Source: Pseudomonadota bacterium
GTDB lineage: Bacteria > Pseudomonadota > Alphaproteobacteria > Rhizobiales > Xanthobacteraceae
DNA: 64,000 nt
Assembly (NCBI GenBank): GCA_023422775.1
Contig: JAFAGM010000041.1
Span: forward strand, 13,841-77,840
Direction: 5' to 3'
Shown: positions 41,891 to 51,364 of the stretch, in pieces
Numbering within the stretch: the stretch's first letter is position 1
Layout: every line of letters begins with the position of its first letter
Notes under the pieces: generated by a model
The model's database searches: none
What the model saw: only the letters and a program-made list of their open reading frames with translations
What the model was told of the DNA's origin: nothing
Program-made: the position numbers and the translations under genes

Positions 41891-44758
41891 ATGATCGAGA
41901 AAAACTACCAGCCCGCCGATATCGAAAGCCGCATGTCCCGGATCTGGGAGGAGAGCGGCGCGTTCAAGGCCGGCCGCCCGGAGCGGCAGGACGCGGCCCC
42001 GTTCACCATCGTGATCCCGCCACCGAACGTGACGGGCTCGCTGCACATGGGGCACGCGCTGAACAACACGCTGCAGGACATTCTCTGCCGCTTCGAGCGG
42101 ATGCGCGGCCGCGACGTGCTGTGGCAGCCCGGTACCGATCATGCCGGCATCGCCACCCAGATGGTGGTCGAGCGGCAGTTGATGGAGCGGCAGGAGCCCG
42201 GCCGCCGCGACATGGGCCGCGCCAAATTCCTCGAGCGCGTCTGGCAATGGAAGGCGGAGAGCGGCGGCGTCATCGTCAACCAGTTGAAGCGCCTCGGCGC
42301 CTCCTGCGACTGGTCGCGCGAACGTTTCACGATGGACGAAGGCCTGTCCCGGGCCGTCGTGAAAGTGTTCGTCGAACTGCACCGCGAAGGCCTGATCTAC
42401 AAGGACAAGCGGCTGGTCAATTGGGACCCGAAACTGCTTACCGCGATCTCCGATCTCGAAGTGCAGCAGGTCGAGGTCAAGGGCAGCCTCTGGTATTTGC
42501 GCTATCCGATCGAGGGCAGGACATTCAATCCCGACGATCCCTCGACGTTCATCGTCGTCGCGACGACGCGGCCCGAGACGATGCTCGGCGACACCGCCGT
42601 CGCCATTCATCCGGACAACGAACGCATCGGCCACCTGATCGGCCAGCACGTCATCCTGCCGCTGGTCGGCCGCCGCATCCCCGTTGTCGGCGACGACTAC
42701 GCCGATCCCGAGAAGGGTTCGGGCGCGGTCAAGATCACGCCGGCGCACGACTTCAACGACTTCGAGGTCGGCAAGCGACATAGCCTGCCGCAGGTCAACG
42801 TGTTCGACCGCGAGGGTCGCCTGGCGCTCAATGAGAACGAGGACTATCTGCGCGGATTGCCCGAAGGCGCGCTGATGCTGGCGGAAGAATTGCACGGCGT
42901 CGATCGCTTCGCCGCGCGCAAGAAAATCGTGGCTCGGCTGGAGGATTTCGGCTTCCTCGAAAAGATCGAGCCGAACACGCACATGGTGCCGCACGGCGAC
43001 CGCTCCGGCGTCGTCATCGAGCCCTATCTGACCGACCAGTGGTATGTCGACGCCGCGACCATGGCGCAGCCGGCGATCGCGGCGGTACGTTCGGGCGCGA
43101 CGACATTCGTGCCGAAGAACTGGGAAAAGACCTATTTCGAATGGATGGAGAACATCCAGCCCTGGTGCATCTCGCGCCAGCTCTGGTGGGGCCACCAGAT
43201 TCCGGCATGGTACGGGCCTGACGGCAAGGTGTTCGTCGCCGAGACCGAAGAGGAAGCCGTCGGCAACGCGCTCGGCTATTACGTCGAGCAGGAAGTCATC
43301 ACCGAGGAGCAGGGCCGCGAGATGGCTCTCGACCCTGCCAGGCGCGAGGGCTTCATCACCCGCGACGAGGACGTGCTCGACACCTGGTTCTCTTCCGGGC
43401 TGTGGCCGTTCTCGACGCTCGGCTGGCCCGACGCGACTGCGGAAGTGAAGCGCTACTATCCGACCAACGTGCTCGTCACCGGCTGGGACATCATCTTCTT
43501 CTGGGTTGCCCGGATGATGATGTTGGGCATTCACTTCATGAAGGAGGCGCCGTTCTCGACGGTCTACATCCACCGCCTGGTTCGCGACGAGAAGGGCGCG
43601 AAGATGTCGAAGTCGAAGGGCAACGTCATCGATCCCTTGGGCGTCATCGACGACTTCGGCGCCGACGCGCTGCGCTTTGCGCTGGCGCGCGGCGCGGCGC
43701 ACAGCCACGACATCAAGCTTTCGCCGCAGCTCGTCGAGACCAATCGCAATTTCGCGACCAAGCTGTGGAATGCCTGCCGCTTTGCCGAGATGAACGGTTG
43801 CGCGCTGCCTGCGGGATTCGAGCCGGAAAACGCCAGCGAGATCCTTAACCGCTGGATCGCGCACGAGACCTCGCGCGCCACGCGCGAAGTCACCGAGGCG
43901 ATCGAGGATTATCGTTTCAACGATGCGTCCAATGCGATCTATCGCTTCGTCTGGAACGTCTACTGCGACTGGTATCTCGAACTCGCAAAGCCGGTGCTGA
44001 TGGGCGAGGAGGGCGCGGCCAAGGCCGAGACCCGCGCCATGGTCGCCTGGGCGCGCGACGAGATCCTCAAGCTGCTGCATCCGTTCATGCCCTTCATCAC
44101 CGAGGAGCTCTGGGCAGTGACGGCAGCGCGTAACGGCCTGCTGGTGCTGGCCGAATGGCCACGGAGACCAGGCGCGGTTACGGATGAGCAGATTGCTTCG
44201 ATGGCGTTGGCAGGACCCGGCGAGCCGCTGATCGCGCCGGCCATCGCCGCCCTCGAGGCCGACGATTTCAGCGACCCTGCGGCCGAAGCCGAAATCGGCT
44301 GGGTGGTCGATCTCGTCACCGCCATCCGCTCGGTACGCTCGGAAATGAACATTCCGCCGGCGACGCTGATCCCGCTGGTGCTGTCCGGTGCCTCGACCGA
44401 CACAAGGGATCGGGCGCAGCGCTGGAGCGACACCGTGAAGCGCCTGGCGCGACTTGCGGATATTTCCTTTGCCGACCGGCCGCCGGAAGGCGCGGTGCAG
44501 ATTCTGGTGCGCGGCGAAGTCGTCGCGCTGCCGCTCAAGGGCGTGATCGACCTTTCGGCGGAAAAAGCCCGGCTCGACAAGGAGATCGTCAAGGCCGACG
44601 CCGACATCAAGCGCGTGGATGCAAAGCTCTCCAACGAGAAATTCGTGGCGAATGCGCCCGAAGAGATCGTCGAGGAGGAAAAGGAAAAGCGCGAAGCGGC
44701 GTTGGCGCGGAAGACGAAACTGCAGGAAGCGCTGGAACGGCTGAAGATGGCGTCGTAG
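41891..44758 (+). CDS. valS: Valyl-tRNA synthetase
   Basis: ATG 41891 gives 955 residues, full length. The class I signature HIGH appears as PNVTGSLHMGHAL (HMGH at 52-55) and KMSKS at 571-575. CP1 editing-domain phrases (FIVVATTRPETMLGDTAVAI) and the C-terminal coiled-coil arm (AEKARLDKEIVKADADIKRV) are intact. The enzyme charges tRNA-Val and edits mischarged threonine. An in-frame extension to 41741 is not protein-like. A long reverse-strand open frame covers the same region but is a shadow. Confidence 0.97.
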   Translation: MIEKNYQPADIESRMSRIWEESGAFKAGRPERQDAAPFTIVIPPPNVTGSLHMGHALNNTLQDILCRFERMRGRDVLWQPGTDHAGIATQMVVERQLMERQEPGRRDMGRAKFLERVWQWKAESGGVIVNQLKRLGASCDWSRERFTMDEGLSRAVVKVFVELHREGLIYKDKRLVNWDPKLLTAISDLEVQQVEVKGSLWYLRYPIEGRTFNPDDPSTFIVVATTRPETMLGDTAVAIHPDNERIGHLIGQHVILPLVGRRIPVVGDDYADPEKGSGAVKITPAHDFNDFEVGKRHSLPQVNVFDREGRLALNENEDYLRGLPEGALMLAEELHGVDRFAARKKIVARLEDFGFLEKIEPNTHMVPHGDRSGVVIEPYLTDQWYVDAATMAQPAIAAVRSGATTFVPKNWEKTYFEWMENIQPWCISRQLWWGHQIPAWYGPDGKVFVAETEEEAVGNALGYYVEQEVITEEQGREMALDPARREGFITRDEDVLDTWFSSGLWPFSTLGWPDATAEVKRYYPTNVLVTGWDIIFFWVARMMMLGIHFMKEAPFSTVYIHRLVRDEKGAKMSKSKGNVIDPLGVIDDFGADALRFALARGAAHSHDIKLSPQLVETNRNFATKLWNACRFAEMNGCALPAGFEPENASEILNRWIAHETSRATREVTEAIEDYRFNDASNAIYRFVWNVYCDWYLELAKPVLMGEEGAAKAETRAMVAWARDEILKLLHPFMPFITEELWAVTAARNGLLVLAEWPRRPGAVTDEQIASMALAGPGEPLIAPAIAALEADDFSDPAAEAEIGWVVDLVTAIRSVRSEMNIPPATLIPLVLSGASTDTRDRAQRWSDTVKRLARLADISFADRPPEGAVQILVRGEVVALPLKGVIDLSAEKARLDKEIVKADADIKRVDAKLSNEKFVANAPEEIVEEEKEKREAALARKTKLQEALERLKMAS

Positions 44759-44776
44759 CCTGAGGCGTCTTGACAT

Positions 44777-44894
44777 CGTCATTGCGAGGAACGAAGCGAC
44801 GAAGCAATCCATCTCTCTTTACGGCGAGATGGATTGCTTCGCGGAGCCTGTCATCGGGCGGCGCTTTGCGCCGACCCGTTGGCTAGCAATGACG
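44777..44894. repeat. Interspersed palindromic repeat element downstream of valS
   Basis: The ends CGTCATTGC (44777-44785) and GCAATGACG (44886-44894) are inverted. Inside lies a perfect 15-bp inverted repeat, 44801-44815 and 44826-44840, with a 10-base loop, then a GGGCGGCG / CGCCGACCC hairpin. The word pattern (CATTGCGAG...GAAGCAATCC) is one I recognise from many intergenic copies in Bradyrhizobium and Rhodopseudomonas. It would form a three-armed structure. Confidence 0.75.
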
Positions 44895-44924
44895 GTTGGA
44901 TAGTTGCTATCCGGGAATCGATCC

Positions 44925-45311
44925 ATGCTCGATCACGTCTCCATCACGGTTTCGGACATGCACCGGGCCGAGCGGTTCTACGATGCCATCATGAAGGCGC
45001 TCGACGTCGTCAAGGTCGGCAGCCGCGACGACTGGCTCGGATACGGCGAGCGGGCGCGCCCGGATCATCCGGACCGGGTCTATCTCTCCATCCGCAAGGG
45101 CGTGAGGCCGGAGGACGCCTTCGGCCGGCATTGGTGCTTCAAGGCGGAGCGTCGTAAGCAGGTGGACGCGTTCTGGGGCGCCGGCATTGCAGCAGGCGGC
45201 ACCAGCGAGGGTGCGCCGGGTCTGCGCCATTATCACCCGTCGTACTACGCGGCGTTCCTCAGGGATCCCGACGGCAACCGGATCGAGGCGGTTTGCCATC
45301 ACCCGGTCTAG
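44925..45311 (+). CDS. VOC (glyoxalase/dioxygenase superfamily) protein
   Basis: 128 residues from ATG 44925. The vicinal-oxygen-chelate fold is indicated by DHVSITVSDMHRAERFYDA at the N-terminus and by YYAAFLRDPDGNRIEAVCHH at the end. H5 and E124 are likely metal ligands, with another histidine in the middle (HWCFKAERR). Members include glyoxalases, fosfomycin-resistance proteins and dioxygenases; the specific reaction is not predictable. It is convergent with the histidine kinase gene. Confidence 0.8.
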   Translation: MLDHVSITVSDMHRAERFYDAIMKALDVVKVGSRDDWLGYGERARPDHPDRVYLSIRKGVRPEDAFGRHWCFKAERRKQVDAFWGAGIAAGGTSEGAPGLRHYHPSYYAAFLRDPDGNRIEAVCHHPV

Positions 45312-45317
45312 CCGCTT

Positions 45318-46937
45318 TCACTTTCCGTCCGTCGCCCGCCTTGGAAGCAGGATCGTCACCTGCGTTCCCTTGCCGGGTTCGCTCTTGAGGCGAAGGCTGC
45401 CTCCCAGACGATCCGTCACGACGCTGTAGACGATGTGGAGGCCGAGGCCGGTGCAGCCCGCGTGCCGTCGCGTCGTGAAGAAGGGATCGAACGCCTGGCG
45501 CCTCACGTCGGAAGTCATGCCGCAGCCGTCGTCGGCGAAGACGATCTCGACGTCATTGGGGCCTGCGGCGCTGACGGTGATATCGATCGACCCGGGAGTA
45601 TCGGCGTCGGGATAGGCGTGCGCGATCGAATTGAGGAACAGGCTGGTGAGCACCTGGCCATACGACCCCGGGTAGCTGCTCATCCAGAGATTCGGCTCGC
45701 TGATGACACGCAGCGCGACGATGTTCTTCGGCAGCGCCGGACGCAGCCCGACCGCGACCTGTTCGGTCAGGTCGCCGAGGTCGAACGCACGAAGGTCGGA
45801 GCTGTTCTGATCGGAGGCGACCTGCTTGAACGAGTAGACCAGTTCGGCCGCGCGGTTCAGGCTCTCCAGGATCTGGCTGGAGCCGCTGCGCACCGCTTCG
45901 ACATATTCGTTGAGGCTTGAACGCTTCAGCGTTCCGTGCGCAGCCTGGTCGACAAATCGCCGGCATTTCTTCTCCATCGACGAGGCGATCGTCAGTGCGG
46001 TGCCGAGCGGGTTGTTGATTTCATGCGCGACGCCGGCGACGAGCCGCCCCAGCGCCGCGAGTTTCTCGGCCTCGATCAGCGAGTGTTGCGTCTCGCGCAG
46101 GTTCCGCAGCGCCGCTTCTGCGGCGTCCTTTGCCCGTCGAAGTTCGCGCTCGCTGCTCTTGCGCTCGCTGATGTCGATATGGGTGCCGATCCAGCCATAG
46201 ACCGCGCCGGAGGGATTGCGCAGCGGCACCACGCGGGTCAGGAACGGACGGTACACTCCATCCTTGCCGAGCAGCGAAAGCTCCGCATCGAGCGCGCTTC
46301 CCTCTGCAAGTGCCTCCGTCCAGCGCGCGCCGAGCACCGCCTGCCAGCCATACGGATCGACTTCGCCTGCGGGCCTGCCCGTGTAGTCGTACCAGTGATT
46401 GTTGAACCAGTAGATCGCGCCCGACGCATCGGCCATCCAGACCAGTTGCGGAATGGAATGCGCGAGCGTGTGGAACTGGCGTTCGCTGGCCCGAAGCGCT
46501 GCCTCGGCGCGCCTGCGCTCGGTGATCTCCTCGGCCGCGACGTTGACGCCGACAATCTCGCCGTCACGGTTGCGATGGGGATGCCAGTAGGTGACCCAGA
46601 AGCGTTCTTCGGTCTGGTCGGCGCGCTGGCCGGCGACCTCGACGCCGGTGACGGGATCGCCGGTGCGCATGATCGAGGCCACGATGCCCTCGACCGCGTC
46701 CGCCAGCGCCGGCACGCAGTCCCGCACATAGCGCCCGAGATGATCCTCGACGGAAATGCCGCAGATCTCGGTGAGGCGCTGGTTGATCTGGATGTATCGG
46801 CAGTCGGGGGAGAGGAAGGCGAGGCCGATCGGCGCGGTGTCGTAGATGAGCTGCAGCGTCGGCTGCCGGCTTTCGAACACGGCCTCCGAAAATCGCGGCG
46901 GCAGGCCGGCCGGAATCGAAGTCGGGTAGGGGTTCAT
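45318..46937 (-). CDS. PAS-domain sensor histidine kinase (orphan)
   Basis: 539 residues with no clear membrane segments, so probably cytosolic. Two PAS domains come first (LIYDTAPIGLAFLSPDCRYI at about 29-48, and ASERQFHTLAHSIPQLVWMA at about 150), each with a PAC-like end. A HisKA-like region has the phospho-accepting histidine in VAGVAHEINNPLGTALT. HATPase motifs are the N-box LFLNSIAHAYPD, FADDGCGMT and TGLGLHIVYSVV. The N-box begins with LFLNS in place of the usual LxLN. No response regulator is adjacent. Confidence 0.88.
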   Translation of the reverse strand: MNPYPTSIPAGLPPRFSEAVFESRQPTLQLIYDTAPIGLAFLSPDCRYIQINQRLTEICGISVEDHLGRYVRDCVPALADAVEGIVASIMRTGDPVTGVEVAGQRADQTEERFWVTYWHPHRNRDGEIVGVNVAAEEITERRRAEAALRASERQFHTLAHSIPQLVWMADASGAIYWFNNHWYDYTGRPAGEVDPYGWQAVLGARWTEALAEGSALDAELSLLGKDGVYRPFLTRVVPLRNPSGAVYGWIGTHIDISERKSSERELRRAKDAAEAALRNLRETQHSLIEAEKLAALGRLVAGVAHEINNPLGTALTIASSMEKKCRRFVDQAAHGTLKRSSLNEYVEAVRSGSSQILESLNRAAELVYSFKQVASDQNSSDLRAFDLGDLTEQVAVGLRPALPKNIVALRVISEPNLWMSSYPGSYGQVLTSLFLNSIAHAYPDADTPGSIDITVSAAGPNDVEIVFADDGCGMTSDVRRQAFDPFFTTRRHAGCTGLGLHIVYSVVTDRLGGSLRLKSEPGKGTQVTILLPRRATDGK

Positions 46938-47218
46938 TGGCCTGCGTCAGTTAGCATCGCCGACCCTCCTGCGCTTCACGCATCCAAATCGCAGAATCCC
47001 ATTCGGAGCGTTGTCGCCATCCATATCCTTCGCGAACGGTCTCGTCCGCCGCTGGCAGATCGAGCCGTCATGTATCCCTGATTGAACGCCTCAAAAGGAT
47101 GAAGCGCAATGTCCCGGTAGCCGCGAAGTGCGACGACCCGCCCTGGAATCGTCACACATGCGGCACTGTTGCGGCGCGCGCATCGCGACAACCGTGGCAA
47201 CCGGATTGAACGCGATGT

Positions 47219-47713
47219 TCAGCCGACCGGTCCGGGGATCCAGTAGTCGCCGGCAAGCGGCTTCACCCTTACGCCATTGATTACTCCGCGCTGAAGGCCT
47301 GGATCGAAATGGCGCATCGTCCGCTCATTGAAGTCAATGATGCGGCCGGGTGTCAGTGGCCCGACGTCATTGATCTTGACGATCACCTTCTTTCCGACGG
47401 CTTCGACGAGAGCATACTTCGGCCTCGCGCCATATTTGACCCCGCCGAATTTTCGCCGCAGGTTTGTCTTGATGGCAGCCGCCCATACAGAGGGATCGTA
47501 GCGCTCGCCGGAAGCTGTGTTCGGTCCGCCTTCCCGCCACCCGGGCTTGAACGGATTGTACGTGGACGCAGCACCGACGATCGCATCTCCGGTGGCTGCA
47601 TTGACGACGGCGCTTGAATGGACGGAAACCATTTCACTTCGAGCACCGGTAACCGACATGGCAAGTGTAAACACGGCGCCGCATATTGCGGCGCCCGAGG
47701 GGAACAGCATCAT
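47219..47713 (-). CDS. RlpA-like double-psi beta-barrel protein, histidine missing
   Basis: 164 residues from ATG 47713, with a signal peptide (GAAICGAVFTLAMSVTGARS). The RlpA-like DPBB core is present: GGPNTASGERYDPSVWAAAI, VGKKVIVKINDVGPLTPGRI and IDFNERTMRHF. RlpA proteins are periplasmic lytic transglycosylases acting on denuded glycan. In active RlpA the core reads T-A-x-G-E ... A-A-H; here the AAH is AAI, so the catalytic histidine seems absent while the Glu and Asp remain. It may be a binding or inactive relative. Confidence 0.65.
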   Translation of the reverse strand: MMLFPSGAAICGAVFTLAMSVTGARSEMVSVHSSAVVNAATGDAIVGAASTYNPFKPGWREGGPNTASGERYDPSVWAAAIKTNLRRKFGGVKYGARPKYALVEAVGKKVIVKINDVGPLTPGRIIDFNERTMRHFDPGLQRGVINGVRVKPLAGDYWIPGPVG

Positions 47714-48054
47714 GAATCCTTGTTTGATGTTATTGGTCGTTCGGTTCCCGATGCCGCAGAACATGGTCGAGCGAACGCGGAGGCGCTAACGAACTCGTGC
47801 CAATACTTTGCGGAAACGTGCCAACCCGGGCGGTGGAACCGTTGTGGGTACCGAGTGGTCCACACACAGTGTTTTAGTTGTCATTGACTAAGACAGAGAT
47901 TGCGTCAGCAGCGTGACGGCGTTGCGGAACTCGCTGCCGCCCTGCGAACCCACTTCTCGACGCCTGACAAGTCTACTCCGAGAGAGAAGCAGCCATCGCA
48001 GTCGTCGGGTTCAACTCCGTTGCGATGGCCGGTGGACGCAACTTGCGTGAGCCT
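47714..48054. other. Intergenic region, no gene found
   Basis: About 340 bases between the RlpA-like and FkbM-type genes, both on the minus strand. Frames here have no protein-like pattern. It should contain the promoter of the RlpA-like gene; nothing specific was recognised. Confidence 0.4.
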
Positions 48055-48987
48055 TCACTCATCGACGATCTGTCCGCCGTCGTAACCACAAGCGATACGT
48101 CCAAGCGCCGCACGGAATTTTTCGTTATCGATCGTCGATGCAAGGGCTGCGATATCGTCGCGGTCTGACATCCGGCGGGCGCGGCCCAGCATCGATGCGA
48201 TGAGGCTCGTATCGAGATGAGGCAGGCAGGCCCAGAAGCCGCGCGCAAGCTCCTGCGCCAGGACGTGATCGGGATGCTGTTTGCTCTCGGGAGCGCGGCC
48301 GATCTCGTACATATGCCGGACGGCGTGCCACGGCGCTCGCTCGGTCGGAAGACGCGCCATGATTTCCGGATGCTCCTGCGCGACATAGAACCGGTTGAGC
48401 GTATCGAACAGAACGAAGCGGTAGCCCTGGGCGAGGATGAACGGCTCCCAATCCCGCCATGACGGCTCCGCCGACATCGGGCTGACGGCTTCGGCAACGA
48501 TCACCTTGGGTCGGTATCGCTTCCAGTTGCCGCCGAACAGCACGTCGCCTTCGGCGCCTTCGACGTCGATCTTCAGGAAATCGATCGAGCCGACGCCATG
48601 GCTTTCGCAAAGTTGCGCCAGCGTGGTCACAGGCAGGCGAAGCGTCCGGTAACCGACATCGAATGCCCGAGCCTTTTGGGCAACGTCTTCGCGTGTCGTT
48701 GAAAGTCCGTGCAGGCGATCGACCATGTGGAAGTCGGCTTCGCCGCGCTCCCGCCCGACCAGGCCGCGCACCGCGATATCGCGCGGGCGCAGCCGCCCGT
48801 AGAGCGCGGCAAGTTCGGACTGCGGCTCGACGACAATGCCCTGCCATCCGCGCTCGTAGAACCAGAACGATACATTGTCCGCGATCGGATGCCCTGCACC
48901 GATATCGATATACGTACCGGTCGCTTGTCCCGCGAAGGCAAGGGAGAGATGATAGTCCTCGAGATTCTGCGAGTAGGATAGCTCCAT
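48055..48987 (-). CDS. FkbM-family SAM-dependent methyltransferase
   Basis: 310 residues from ATG 48987; the frame continues far upstream but that part is Arg-rich and non-coding in appearance. The N-terminus ELSYSQNLEDYHLSLAF is typical of the FkbM group. SAM-binding TYIDIGAGHPIADNVSFWF and the family motif SIDFLKIDVEGAEGDVLFGG follow. A C-terminal 100-residue part is helical and less conserved. Such enzymes O-methylate sugars in polysaccharides or lipid-linked glycans, or natural products. No glycan cluster is adjacent. Confidence 0.85.
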   Translation of the reverse strand: MELSYSQNLEDYHLSLAFAGQATGTYIDIGAGHPIADNVSFWFYERGWQGIVVEPQSELAALYGRLRPRDIAVRGLVGRERGEADFHMVDRLHGLSTTREDVAQKARAFDVGYRTLRLPVTTLAQLCESHGVGSIDFLKIDVEGAEGDVLFGGNWKRYRPKVIVAEAVSPMSAEPSWRDWEPFILAQGYRFVLFDTLNRFYVAQEHPEIMARLPTERAPWHAVRHMYEIGRAPESKQHPDHVLAQELARGFWACLPHLDTSLIASMLGRARRMSDRDDIAALASTIDNEKFRAALGRIACGYDGGQIVDE

Positions 48988-49097
48988 CCGCGTCCGAGCC
49001 CTTCGTCGATTTGGTTTTTCACGCCTGGATTTCATCCGATGGCCAGCCGAACTGTAGCATGGGCGACGACACCTGTGATTGCGACAGGCACCATGCC

Positions 49098-49733
49098 TTA
49101 AAACCGCTTGCTCAGAAACTTCGATCCTTTCAGCCCGTACCGCCACGGCAGATCGACCGCCTTGGTGATCCCGATCCGCACGCCCGCGACGATGTCGGGC
49201 TTGCAGAGGCGCGCACGCAGCGCGAACGGCGGGGCATCGAGCGGCAGTTCGCTGTGTCGGATCGTGATGCCGAGCGCCTGGCACAGCTTGCCCGGTCCGG
49301 AGCACAGCGCGCGATCCTCCTGCAGGCCGCGGCGGCGCCGCATAGCAGGCAAACCATGTGTCGGCTGCAGCGCGCGGATCAATACCGCGCTGGCCGAGCC
49401 TTCCTTTTCGCAGACGAAATTCACGCACCAATGGATGCCGTAGGAGCGGTAGACGTACGAAAAGCCCGGCGGGCCGAACATCACCTTGTTGCGCGGCGTC
49501 GGCCCGTTGAACGAGTGCGCCGCCGGATCGGTATGGTGATAGGCCTCGACCTCGACGATCATACCGCCGACACCGTCGACCAGCAGCGTGGCCCCGATCA
49601 GGTCGGGCGCCACCTCGTGTACGCTGCGGTTGAAAAACGAGCGTTTCAGGGGCTTGCCGAGGCGAGGGGCGGCGGCATCTGCCGGCTTCCGGTTTTGAAC
49701 CATTTTCGGGTGGGAATCAGCGGGAATGGACAT
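49098..49733 (-). CDS. DNA-3-methyladenine glycosylase (AAG/Mpg family)
   Basis: 211 residues from ATG 49733; a later ATG at 49703 and an earlier in-frame start at 49823 are alternatives. Family motifs are PDLIGATLLVDGVGGMIVEV, EAYHHTDPAAHSFNGPTPRN, FGPPGFSYVYRSYGIHWCVN and GPGKLCQALGI. The active-site Glu is in the VEVEAYHHTDPAAHS segment. The enzyme excises alkylated purines in base-excision repair. It is divergent from lipA. Confidence 0.9.
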   Translation of the reverse strand: MSIPADSHPKMVQNRKPADAAAPRLGKPLKRSFFNRSVHEVAPDLIGATLLVDGVGGMIVEVEAYHHTDPAAHSFNGPTPRNKVMFGPPGFSYVYRSYGIHWCVNFVCEKEGSASAVLIRALQPTHGLPAMRRRRGLQEDRALCSGPGKLCQALGITIRHSELPLDAPPFALRARLCKPDIVAGVRIGITKAVDLPWRYGLKGSKFLSKRF

Positions 49734-49861
49734 GAAGGGTCGCAATATGTTGCATGTTTCTGCTAGGTTTGACCAACCGGGTTGCGGCTCGACCCGCAAC
49801 CGGGTTGCAGGGATCGGCGACACGGATTAGCTAACTGATTCAGCAATATCCGGACTCAGGC

Positions 49862-50821
49862 ATGGTCGTTCTCGTCGATACCGTCTCCCAGAACCAGGTG
49901 CGCCCGCGCCACCCCGAAAAGGTGAACCGGCCGGATGCGCTGTCGCCGCCCAAGCCGAACTGGATCAGGGTACGCGCACCGAACACCCGTGGCTACGCCG
50001 ATACCCGGAAGATCGTCAGGGAGAACGGTCTCGTCACGGTCTGCGAGGAGGCCGGCTGCCCTAACATCGGCGAGTGCTGGGACAAGAAGCACGCCACCTT
50101 CATGATCATGGGGGACACCTGCACCCGCGCCTGCGCCTTCTGCAACGTCAAGACCGGGATGCCCGGCGCGCTCGACGCCGCCGAGCCGGAGAATGTGGCG
50201 GAAGCCACCTTCAAGCTCGGGCTCTCTCATGTGGTGGTAACCTCGGTGGATCGCGACGATCTCGCCGACGGCGGCGCCGAACACTTCGCGCAGACCATCC
50301 GCGCCATCCGTGCGCGCTGCCCGACCACGACGATCGAAATCCTCACCCCCGACTTCCTGCGAAAGGAAGGCGCGCTCGAAGTGGTCGTGGCGGCAAAGCC
50401 CGATGTGTTCAACCACAATCTCGAAACCGTGCCGGCGCGCTATCTCACCGTGCGGCCGGGCGCGCGCTATTTCCATTCGATCCGGCTGTTGCAGCGGGTC
50501 AAGGAGATCGATCCCACGATATTCACCAAGTCCGGCATCATGGTCGGCCTCGGCGAGGAGCGGCACGAAGTGCTGCAGGTGATGGATGACCTGCGCTCGG
50601 CGGAGGTCGATTTCCTCACCATCGGGCAATACCTGCAGCCGACCCGCAAGCATCACGCCGTCATGCGCTACGTCACGCCGGATGAATTCGCGGGCTACGA
50701 GAAGGTCGCCTACACCAAGGGTTTCCTGATGGTGTCGGCGAGCCCGCTGACCCGCTCGTCGCACCATGCCGGCGAGGACTTCGCCAAATTGAGAGCGGCC
50801 AGAGCTGCGCTACATCGCTGA
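49862..50821 (+). CDS. lipA: Lipoyl synthase
   Basis: 319 residues, full length. The radical-SAM cluster cysteines are C87, C91 and C94 in DTCTRACAFCNV, and the auxiliary cluster cysteines are C61, C66 and C72 in VCEEAGCPNIGECW. The C-terminal RSSHHAGEDF supplies the conserved serine ligand. It inserts two sulfurs into octanoyl groups on lipoyl domains of 2-oxoacid dehydrogenases. A COQ10/RatA-like gene follows after 9 bases. Confidence 0.97.
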   Translation: MVVLVDTVSQNQVRPRHPEKVNRPDALSPPKPNWIRVRAPNTRGYADTRKIVRENGLVTVCEEAGCPNIGECWDKKHATFMIMGDTCTRACAFCNVKTGMPGALDAAEPENVAEATFKLGLSHVVVTSVDRDDLADGGAEHFAQTIRAIRARCPTTTIEILTPDFLRKEGALEVVVAAKPDVFNHNLETVPARYLTVRPGARYFHSIRLLQRVKEIDPTIFTKSGIMVGLGEERHEVLQVMDDLRSAEVDFLTIGQYLQPTRKHHAVMRYVTPDEFAGYEKVAYTKGFLMVSASPLTRSSHHAGEDFAKLRAARAALHR

Positions 50822-50830
50822 GCGCGTCCG

Positions 50831-51286
50831 ATGCCAAGATTTTCCAGCAAGCGCCGGGTTCGTCATACCGCGTCGCAGATGTTCGATCTGGTTGCCGATG
50901 TCGAGCGCTATCCGGAATTCGTGCCGCTGTGCCAGTCGCTGAAGATCCGCCAGCGTACGCCGAAGGAGGACGGCACCGAAATCATCGTCGCCGACATGAC
51001 CGTGTCGTTCAAGCTGGTGCGCGAGTCCTTCACCAGCCGGGTGACGCTCGACCGGCCGAACCTCAAGATCATGGTCGAATACCTGAAGGGGCCGTTCAGC
51101 AATCTCGAAAACCGCTGGACGTTCGAACCGAAATCCGAGACCGACTGCGATGTCGGGTTCTTCCTGTCCTACGAGTTCAGGAGCCGGATGCTGGCAATGC
51201 TGATGGGCACGATGTTCGACACCGCGTTCCAGCGCTTTGCCGCGGCCTTCGAAAAACGCGCAGATGCGGTTTACGGGAAGGGCTGA
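50831..51286 (+). CDS. COQ10/RatA-type SRPBCC (START-like) protein
   Basis: 151 residues. RHTASQMFDLVADVERYPEF near the N-terminus and RFAAAFEKRADAVYG at the end are the polyketide-cyclase/COQ10 signature. Relatives bind ubiquinone (COQ10) or, in E. coli, were named RatA for a ribosome-association effect. In alphaproteobacteria a ubiquinone-chaperone role is more likely than a toxin role. It follows lipA in a probable operon. Confidence 0.85.
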   Translation: MPRFSSKRRVRHTASQMFDLVADVERYPEFVPLCQSLKIRQRTPKEDGTEIIVADMTVSFKLVRESFTSRVTLDRPNLKIMVEYLKGPFSNLENRWTFEPKSETDCDVGFFLSYEFRSRMLAMLMGTMFDTAFQRFAAAFEKRADAVYGKG

Positions 51287-51364
51287 GCCGGTCCGGCCGA
51301 GGCGAGCCGACTTCGCGGGCTGCACCCGGCCAATTCCGACATCCCACAACAACAGAGGTCCGAG

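Noticed and set aside
41789..44812. A 1007-codon open frame on the minus strand opposite valS
   Set aside because: It mirrors the valS coding frame in GC-rich DNA; the translation has no fold-like pattern while the plus strand encodes a complete valyl-tRNA synthetase.
50831..51286. Toxin of a RatAB toxin-antitoxin system
   Set aside because: No RatB-like partner is adjacent, and the lipA-linked COQ10-like gene in alphaproteobacteria is better explained as a ubiquinone-binding protein.
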